64,000 bases of DNA, from NCBI GenBank assembly GCA_963971535.1, contig OZ020587.1, positions 162,910,491-162,974,490 of the forward strand, read 5' to 3'. Below are positions 57,115-64,000 of the stretch, piece by piece (the first letter of the stretch is position 1; each line of letters starts with the position of its first letter). Position numbers and translations under genes: made by a program. The notes beneath the pieces are model-generated. The model was not told where the DNA came from. It made no database searches and worked only from the letters and a program-made list of their open reading frames with translations. This stretch comes from Notolepis coatsorum. Taxonomy: Eukaryota > Chordata > Actinopteri > Aulopiformes > Paralepididae.

Positions 57115-57480
57115 CTGTGTGTGTGTGTGTGTGCGTGCGTGTGCGGGAATAGGGGTCACATGTCACAACAACATCGACTGAATTCGGTCGTTAAAGAACC
57201 CAGGTCTCTGACATCAAGGCTACCTAATCATCCCTTCCCCTTAATTGACTGATATCAATCCCTGTCTCCTGAGCTGTTCAGCCATTGTGTAGTCGTGTGA
57301 TGTGTGCCTGGTGCCTGCGTATAGCCCAAGGTTGGGTGCTACTACCAGTGGTGGTGAAGGAGGCAATTCCCACCCTACAAGCGCTTTGAGTGTCTAGAAA
57401 AACAGAAAAGCGCTATATATTATGCAATTAATTATTATTATTAATTAGAGAAACGATTTGAAGATTTGAATGGTTACAGT
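57115..57480 (+). other. Intron start with (GT)n and a retroposon tail
   Basis: (GT)n at 57116-57132 on plus. About 57290-57445 ends with caagcgctttgagtgtctag and aaagcgctatatattatgca, a LINE/SINE 3' end on the plus strand. Confidence 0.5.
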
Positions 57481-57498
57481 GACTCAAGCTCATTTTGA

Positions 57499-58922
57499 TT
57501 AAAGGAACACGCCAACATTTGGGGAAATTAGCTTACTGTCTTCTCCAGAGAGAGACAAGAAGATAGATACCAGTTTCCTCTCTGTGCGTTCAGTAGAAAG
57601 CTGAACTGGCTGCATGTTAGCCTAGCTTAGCACGATGACTGGAAGCAGGAGAGGTGTTAGTTGGACAATGCCTAGGCCAGGGGTCAGCAACCTTTACTAT
57701 CAAAAGAGCCACTTTTCCCCCCTCCCACAAAATAAAATGCTCAGGGAGCAGCACAACCTATTTACCCTTAAAATGAAGATAACACAGTGTATAATGTTTT
57801 ATATACCCCCAAGCATACATACCCCACATTTAGCATAACACGCCTGACAATTTTATACCCAAAGTAATTTGCGATTTATTATACTTTATACTTATAGCAC
57901 ACATGTTTGTTGCATTAATGGAATTATAAAGCAACAAAAAGAAAAATGTTGACTTTTTATTGCTGTTTTGACCTGTTATAACAAAGGAAAACCTCAAACT
58001 CTTATGAAGAGGAGAAAAAATACTGGCTGTGTAGACCTATTTTTAAATAAAACACAGAAGAGGAGACAAAACACTGGTGTCTGTAGACCGACTTTGAAAT
58101 AAAACCCTGAACTATTCAGGTATATTTGAGTCCTTCCCTTATTTGTGGAACATTTATAAAATAAAAAGTAGTCCACTTTGAAAAAAGACTACCATGTGTG
58201 TAGACCTAATTTGAAATAAAACACAGAAAAGGAGAAAAAACGCTGGCATCTGTAGACCTACTTTGAAATAAAACCCTGAACTATGCAGCTCTATTTGAGT
58301 CCTTATAAAAAAATCTATAAAATCTATAAAATAAAAAGTGAATTTTTCGTTGTTCGCAAATTTCGCACCACATATCAGGCATACAGGCATCGTTAGTCGT
58401 GAAAGCAAATTAATCTGTCCATGCTGAATTAAACCCTCTATTTTCCTCAGACTTTCCTTTTTTTGGATTTATCCATGGTTAGCTTATTGGGGGGTCGGAA
58501 ACTCAAGATTAGCCACTTGCAGACGGCAGGGAGAGGCGCGGGGTGTGACGTACTGTATATTTTAGTTGATGAAATATTTGTGTTGACTAAATATTTTAGT
58601 TGATGAAATATTTTTTCATTTCAGTGTCACAGTATGACATCGATCTCCAAAATAAGAGACAAAATATATATAATTTTTTATTTTTTTTGGGCCAGGGAGC
58701 CGCAGCTGATTGGCTAAAGAGCCGCATGCGGCTCCGGAGCCGCAGGTTGCCGACCCCTGGCCTAGGCTAACCAGCCATTCCATTCATTGTGCTAAGCTAG
58801 GCTAACGTGCAGCCAGATAGCTTTCTACTGAACGCACAGAGAGGAAACTGGTATCTATCTTCTTGTCTCTCTCTGGAGAAGACAGTAAGCTAATTTCCCC
58901 AAATGTTGGCGTGTTCCTTTAA
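57499..58922. mobile_element. TTAA-flanked MITE with about 140-bp inverted repeats
   Basis: Left TTAAAGGAACACGCCAACAT, right ATGTTGGCGTGTTCCTTTAA. The inverted arms (57499-57650 and about 58775-58922) include ttactgtcttctccagagag and agtttcctctctgtgcgttc. The centre is filled by a hAT insertion (57678-58759). Confidence 0.88.
57678..58759. mobile_element. Non-autonomous hAT-like element nested in the TTAA MITE
   Basis: Left CAGGGGTCAGCAACCT, right AGGTTGCCGACCCCTG, with 8-bp flanks gcctaggc at 57670-57677 and 58760-58767, identical. 1082 bp, AT-rich. The interior has a duplicated block (gtagacctaatttgaaataa / gtagaccgactttgaaataa) and no transposase ORF. Confidence 0.92.
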
Positions 58923-59432
58923 AGGTGCTGTGAGTGGTTTTTTTTTTAATTTTTTTTAAGTAGCTCTACATTCTGACAGCCATCACTGATACAGAGTGTC
59001 TGGTCAGTAACATGGGTCTCCCAGTCCCTGCACTCTGCAGTAAACAGCCTGGCCATCACTGATACAGAGTGTCTGGTCAGTAACATGGGTCTCCCAGTCC
59101 CTCCGCTCTGCAGTAAACAGCCTGGCCATCACTGATACAGAGTGTCTGGTCAGTAACATGGGTCTCCCAGTCCCTCCGCTCTGCAGTAAACAGCCATCAC
59201 TGATATAGTGTGTCTGGTCAGTAACATGGGTCTTCCAGTCCCTCCGCTCTGCAGTAAACAGCCATCACTGATACAGAGTGTCTGGTCAGTAACATGGGTC
59301 TCCCAGTCCCTCCGCTCTGCAGTAAACAGTAAATACATGTCCTGGTATGGCCGTCGGAATGTAGAGTTATTATTTTAACATGTAGACCACCCACGTATTT
59401 TAACGATAAAATACCACTTACAGCACCTTTAA
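58919..59432. mobile_element. TTAA-flanked MITE with internal minisatellite (copy 2)
   Basis: TTAAAGGTGCTGTGAGTGG to CCACTTACAGCACCTTTAA, sharing its left TTAA with the right end of the preceding MITE. Homologous to 12650-13453. The interior array at about 58970-59330 has five units with gtctggtcagtaacatgggt. Confidence 0.82.
58970..59332 (-). repeat. Minisatellite of about 67-72-bp unit (inverted relative to 12985)
   Basis: Units such as ccatcactgatacagagtgt, ctggtcagtaacatgggtct and cccagtccctccgctctgca are the reverse complement of the 12985 array. Variant cctgg insertions follow some units. Confidence 0.9.
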
Positions 59433-59704
59433 ACTTGATTTTCCAAACCCCGTGTCATGTGTCTGGCGCTCTATATTCATGTCAGAATCTCCATTTGTCA
59501 TGTAGAAATATAGATTAAAACAAGATCTTATCTTAAATCTCAAATAGAACGGAGTAAATCATGTGTTGAGTATGATACAGAATCATGTGATAACCTGACG
59601 CCGTAGGACATTAACACCATGGCTGGTAAGATGATATACAGCAGGCCTATTATTTAGCGGATAACAGATACACTGCAGACAAGATTGATAGACCCTGAGT
59701 CACG

Positions 59705-59795
59705 TTAACCCTTTCATGGCCACACGACAAAGGGCTAACACTCTCACAACCATACTACAGTAACCGTCTCTGTAGTGTGGTAGTGAGAGGGTTAA
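59705..59795. repeat. GTTAAC-type 30-31-bp repeats
   Basis: gttaaccctttcatggccac, a degenerate unit, then one in reverse (tgtagtgtggtagtgagagg). Otherwise 59433-60236 shows no gene. Confidence 0.75.
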
Positions 59796-60252
59796 AGAAC
59801 TAACTTTTATTCGTCAACCGGCTGCACAACACGGGCTCATCAAAGCAAGGAACTCAAACTCCAATGTTTTCTGAAAACGTTAAAAGTTAAAAGAAATGTA
59901 ATGATATAATATATTTATTTGTAAATACGTCAATATATTATTATATTATTAATATGGACTCAAGCCCTAAGGCAAGCACTTTAAGGCAATAATGCACTTT
60001 AAAAGGAGCACTGAGCTCTTTTATGCACTGTAGCATTTTTAGGAACTCACGGGTCATATGAAATGTTTGTGAAATATTTCTTCTACTTCAGGGATTGCAT
60101 TGTATGTATTCTTGTATGTTCTCTTTCACTGTTTTATGCTGAAATGAGCATTGCACCGAGACAAATCCCAATAATAACCATGTGTTGAAATGGCAATAAA
60201 GTATACATCTACAGTATATCTTGTTTGTAATATGTACACGTTGTTCATTTTC

Positions 60253-60712
60253 CTTTTTTTCTCTCCACTTTTTCTCCTCCTTTTTTCTATTTTTCTCCCA
60301 TCCCAATTTAGCCGTTCCAATTCTCCCCTCCCCTGTCTTGAACGTTGCTCGCATGTGCCCCCCACTGGCCGGTTGTAGGGAGGATAGAAGCCCATCACAT
60401 GTCCCCTCCGATACATGTGGAGGCAGCCAGTCACATCTTTTCACCTGCCAGCGCGGACTCTCATTTGGCGAGGAGTAACGTGTAGGAGGCTCACACTGCC
60501 CCCGCCATTTTCCTGTCTCTGCTGTGCAGGCGCCCTGACCGACCTGTAGGAGTCGCTGCTTACAACGCCCATCGACTTCCCACCGCTAACTCTGCCAATT
60601 GAGTTAGTATGACGGCCGGCCCAAGCCGGAGGCAACGCCGACAGCCGGATTCGATACCGGTGTCTCTTGTGTTGGTGACGAGCGCAATGTCCGCTGCACC
60701 ACTCAGCCGCTC
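60253..60712 (-). mobile_element. Long tRNA-headed SINE (family 1, copy 3)
   Basis: 16-bp duplication cacgttgttcattttc at 60237-60252 and 60713-60728, perfect. The minus-strand head includes gagcggctgagtggtgcagc and B-box ggtatcgaatccggctg. The body with gtaggagtcgctg is shared with copies at 429 and 19370. The tail is T-rich on plus (60253-60297). Confidence 0.88.
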
Positions 60713-60842
60713 CACGTTGTTCATTTTCATAAATAAGTCAATATATTACTCATGACTATAACACAACGTACAATATGTACCTTTTCCTGTGGTTGATTAG
60801 TACTTTATTTACATATCTTAAGCGAGATCAGGCTGGCTGCAG

Positions 60843-61228
60843 TGGCTAGTAGATTCAGAATCTCACAGACGCTTCAAGTTCTCAGCCACCAGGCTAGTAG
60901 ATTCAGAATCTCACAGACACTTCAAGTTCTCAGCCATCAGGCTAGTAGATTCAGAATCTCACAGACGCTTCAAGTTCTCAGCCATCAGGCTAGTAGATTC
61001 AGAATCTCACAGACACTTCAAGTTCTCAGCCATCAGGCTAGTAGATTCAGAATCTCACAGACGCTTCAAGTTCTCAGCCACCAGGCTAGTAGATTCAGAA
61101 TCTCACAGACGCTTCAAGTTCTCAGCCACCAGGCTAGTATATTCAGAATCTCACAGACGTTTCAAGTTCTCAGCCACCAGGCTAGTAGATTCAGAATCTC
61201 ACAGACGCTTCAAGTTCTCAGCCACCAG
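60843..61228 (+). repeat. 48-bp tandem repeat, eight units
   Basis: Unit ggctagtagattcagaatct, cacagacgcttcaagttctc, agccacca. Units differ at one or two positions. Since 48 is a multiple of 3, an open frame with a 16-residue period crosses it; I do not regard it as a gene. Confidence 0.95.
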
Positions 61229-61309
61229 GCTTGTTTTTAGCACGTAAAATACTTCTTGACATCATCCTAATGAACATTCAACACAAACTATGAGCCTGTA
61301 AACTTGTTT

Positions 61310-61530
61310 TCAGATTCAGATTCACTTTATTTGTCACACCTGTCAATGTCATATATTACAGAATAAACAAGTGGGAAAACTTTTCTTTTGGCTCCTTGTA
61401 GCAGTCATTCATTTAATTTAATTTAGCAATTTAGCTGAACGCTTTTATCCAAAGTGACTTACAAGTTCTGTACGACAAGTCAGCAGTGTCATCAGTGAAA
61501 AAACAAAATAAAAACCAATAGAAGTAGCAT
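61310..61530 (-). mobile_element. LINE/SINE tail fragments, minus strand
   Basis: cagattcagattcactttat (61314) is the reverse of a LINE 3' tail. cgcttttatccaaagtgact (61441) is the reverse of a SINE/LINE tail ending in ggataaaagcg. Confidence 0.55.
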
Positions 61531-61673
61531 TAAATAGCTCTAATTTGCAATACACTCACTTGCGATTCTATAATTTACAATTGTGGTGCACACATTACAA
61601 TCACATTGTGGGTGTAACGTGTGCCAAGTGCCGGTCAGACAACAGAGTCTTGTTCTTCATGATATTTTCTCAC

Positions 61674-61826
61674 CTTGTCCATCGTGAATATTTGAAGCCA
61701 CAGGTTTCGTCCTGGTTCTCTTGTTGCCCTTTCTGCCCTCGTAGTATTCCTGGGCCCCGACGCAGCAGGTCAGCACTGCAGCCAGCGCCACCAAGCGCAG
61801 GGAAGGGAACGCCATTGTCCCCGCAC
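61674..61826 (-). CDS. col28a1: Collagen XXVIII-like signal-peptide exon
   Basis: Exon with acceptor ttctgtctacag|GTG and donor CAAG|gtgaga. Translation starts at the ATG at 61815 (context ggacaATGG). The 47 codons begin MAFPSLRLVALAAVLTCC, a signal peptide with probable cleavage after VGA, then a basic, Gly-poor segment EYYEGRKGNKRTRTKP. It ends at phase 1, matching the vWA exon at 57114. The 11 nt before the ATG and the upstream intron imply a separate 5'UTR exon. Confidence 0.88.
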
Positions 61827-62012
61827 CTGTAGACAGAAATAAAACACACGTCGATAGCCTCAAATGCAACAACGTTTTCCATCAGCCACAATCTAATCTG
61901 TAGTCGAATGTTGTTTATTTTGTGGATCTTAAAATCACATCCTTTGACAACATTTTGCATCGATGCCATATCTCGTAGCTGGACTGTATCCCTTGGAATA
62001 AGGGCTACGTTA

Positions 62013-62014
62013 TC

Positions 62015-62099
<85 letters not shown>

Positions 62100-62160
62100 T
62101 TTACTTGTATAGCACTTTTCATACAGAAGTTGCGGTTCAAAGTGCTTCACAACAGTACAA
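62013..62160 (-). mobile_element. (TAA)n and LINE 3'-tail fragment
   Basis: (ATA)n at 62016-62097 followed by cttgtatagcacttttcata and gttcaaagtgcttcacaaca, the same tail as at 10690. Runs of Asn, Ile or Leu codons over it are not genes. 62215-62400 resembles another minus-strand LINE tail (gtgaaatgcttggttctgta). Confidence 0.65.
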
Positions 62161-62420
62161 AAAAATACAGGCATAAGCAAGCATAAAAAAGATAGAGAGG
62201 TACAGTAGCAAGGTAAGGTAAATATATTTGTCACATATAAGGTACATGTACATGACAGTGAAATGCTTGGTTCTGTATGAGCCCCCTGAGACTGTGCTCC
62301 ATACAGTTAAAAAAAAAGTAAAAGAAGAATAAAGACCAAACACTATACAAGAAAACATACAAAACTAAAGTATACAAAATGCAAAAACAAAAATGCAAAA
62401 ATATCTTCTCAGTGACTCAC

Positions 62421-62660
62421 AATCCAAAGTGCCTTTAGGGAGCTGCAACCTCTTATTAAGAGTCTCTAGATCCTGAGGAGTGGTTCAAGAGTGCCTTTTG
62501 ACAGATACAGGGCGCTGGTGAGGCCAGCAGCCAGGAGCAGGAGCAGGAGCAGAGGACCGGCGTGTGGGTAGCAGGGCTCCGGTTAGCTCATTGACCGTGT
62601 GGCGGTGGTGGCAGTAGAGACGGAGGAGGTGTGATCCATCCTGGGGTGCAAAGTGTCTGT
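62421..62660 (-). promoter_or_regulatory. col28a1: Predicted 5'UTR exon of the collagen gene with a short uORF
   Basis: About 30 bases downstream of a TATA box. It ends at a strong donor GGATT|gtgagtcact (62421). It contains an 18-codon upstream ORF (62639-62583, MDHTSSVSTATTATRSMS) that stops before the splice. Start and end are predictions from signals only. Confidence 0.45.
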
Positions 62661-62686
62661 GAGCCCCTGAGTCTCTCTCCGCCTCC

Positions 62687-62693
62687 TTTTATA
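62687..62693 (-). promoter_or_regulatory. col28a1: TATA box of the collagen gene
   Basis: The minus strand reads ctccttataaaaggaggcgg, a canonical TATAAAA in GC-rich context, with the predicted start near 62660. It lies upstream of the signal-peptide exon in the right orientation; no other promoter-like site is evident between them. Confidence 0.5.
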
Positions 62694-63663
62694 AGGAGAG
62701 GAGGGACCCGGCCAGGCGGGATCCTGCTGAGCGCTGCCTTCCGCTCTGCCCTCAGGGGGGGGGGGGGGCTGGGATATACGTTTACAACACTCTGGGGGAC
62801 GTTCAGAGACTCCATCCAAAGGTCCGGGTGAAATGTGTCTGTTTCAGACACACACAAAGGGGAAAAGAGGGGGAGGCCATTTGTGCAGAGACTGAGGGAA
62901 TTGAATGGGGAGAAATCCACAGGTCAACAAAGACCACCGAGATTAGATTAGATTCAAATGCCTAAAAGATACATACTACAGACCAGATCGACGTTGTAAA
63001 TAAGAAACCTGTTCTTAATGTTTTATCTGGCTAAATAAAGGTTAAATAAATAAAGATAAGTAAATGGAAGATTGCTCCACTTCTACAAGGTCCATTTGCA
63101 TGTTCTTGATATCTAGGGACATCTATGGATCTCAAGGAATGTATTCACAGAAATGTGTCAGAAATAGTGTGTCTGTTACTAGGCTTGAGTAAATTGTGAT
63201 GAACCAAAGGAGAATATCAATTTTTTTTCTTCTTTGACGGTGAATAACACCATGCTAAAAATGACCAGACATGAAAAATTGCCACTGAGCTCATTCAGCA
63301 TCTTCTTGAGATCACGTGTACAAAGAACCGAAGCAAATGAATAAAGGGAAGATGATTAAACAGGAGATTTTTGTAGAGACAGTACTGAATTCTGCCATCC
63401 GGACACATGCAATTTGAAATATGATTATTAAAGAATATAGAATATCAGGCCTATAAATGACCTTAGTATCGCCAAGTTGCACATATGTGTAACACTTCCT
63501 CCGGGGGACCAGGACCCAGACATTCACATTCACAACCCCCCATCAATAACCCTCAGAACATAACATTGCCAACCGGTGGGCTGATGCAGATCTGGCATCA
63601 GCTCACACACCAACTCATTATTATTTATTGTCACTCAGTTGTGTTTGTTATGTGTATTATCTG

Positions 63664-63699
<36 letters not shown>

Positions 63700-63894
63700 C
63701 TCCACTGTGTTAGTCTTGTGTTCCCCTGTCTGTGGTTTGTAAATATGTGTTAGTCTGGTTGTTTAATTGTTATTGTTTTCCCAGTATACTCTGTGTTCGG
63801 TTGGTTCTGTCTATCACACCTGTGTCCTGTTTGTAATTACCCTCTGTGTCTATCAGTGTCTTGTCAATTAGTCTGTGTATATTAGTGTTGTCTG
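62694..63894. other. Upstream region of the collagen gene
   Basis: Holds a G-run (62755-62768), a LINE tail at about 63015-63056 (ctggctaaataaaggttaaa), (GTT)n at 63663-63698, and from about 63700 a retroposon 3'UTR-like stretch (ctctgtgtctatcagtgtct). No gene seen. Confidence 0.5.
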
Positions 63895-64000
63895 CAGTGG
63901 TGCAGTCGTAATATGGGCCAAGGCCAAACGCCACGTGCACGCGCGCTGCCGCGCGCACGTGCATACATGTCTCTCTCCTCTTTCATGAGTCGGAGTTGGG
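63895..64000. other. Start of a CG-rich element resembling 8366
   Basis: cagtggtgcagtcgt followed by cacgtgcacgcgcgctgccg. The first 15 bases equal the start of the insert at 8366. The palindrome-like cacgtgcacgcgcg/cgcgcgcacgtg lies within. Truncated by the window end. Confidence 0.35.

Noticed and set aside
60842-61240. 132-residue frame with 16-residue repeats, or a CRISPR-like array
   Set aside because: Direct 48-bp tandem repeat with no spacers; the frame is open because 48 is divisible by 3. No CRISPR expected in a fish genome.

Overview
The window is a piece of a ray-finned (teleost) fish genome. The evidence is one vertebrate-type collagen gene broken into short symmetric exons, tRNA-headed fish-type SINEs, L2/CR1-like LINE fragments, several hAT-like elements with 8-bp target duplications, TTAA-flanked MITEs, a BEL/Pao retrotransposon, DIRS-type retrotransposons and abundant satellite DNA. 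Nothing bacterial or viral in organisation is present.

The only host gene I can support is on the minus strand and runs from about 62.7 kb down past 14.1 kb: a type XXVIII-like collagen (col28a1 or a close paralogue). It has a TATA-box and a probable 5'UTR exon (62421-62660), a signal-peptide exon (61674-61826), two exons that make one von Willebrand factor A domain (56771-57114, 56232-56462), a 21-nt microexon (54390-54410), a Cys-containing junction exon (53971-54030) and collagen Gly-X-Y exons at 44625-44678, 19825-19893, 16664-16732 and 14078-14146. All reading phases agree across the introns. The rest of the gene lies to the left of the window or in exons I could not see.

Almost everything else is transposon or tandem repeat, largely inside introns. 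Left end: a defective BEL/Pao element (1-5993) with a SINE in its gag, then an internal fragment of a non-coding DIRS-related element with a 5S rRNA-like segment (5998-10085). 10-20 kb: LINE tails, MITEs and three small collagen exons. 18-23.6 kb: two minus-strand L2/CR1-like LINEs. 23.8-28.2 kb: a DNA transposon with about 310-bp inverted repeats and a decayed, intron-containing gene for a PIN/XPG-like plus CXC-domain protein. 28.4-34.9 kb: a hAT element split by a complete DIRS-type element that has inverted terminal repeats and an internal complementary region, no recognisable RT or recombinase, and two 5S-rRNA-like modules. 35.3-40.6 kb: three satellites (132-bp, 9-bp and 39-bp units) with a 200-N assembly gap. 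41-44.4 kb: two hAT-like elements. 46.1-51.6 kb: a second DIRS element with decayed RT, RNase H and tyrosine-recombinase genes. 52-64 kb: GTTAAC-type minisatellites, nested MITEs, SINEs and the 5' half of the collagen gene.

The most unusual items are the 5S-bearing non-coding DIRS family, the transposon with a PIN/XPG-CXC protein, the DIRS termini readable to the base, and the three 69-nt collagen exons that carry a dipeptide interruption at the same place.
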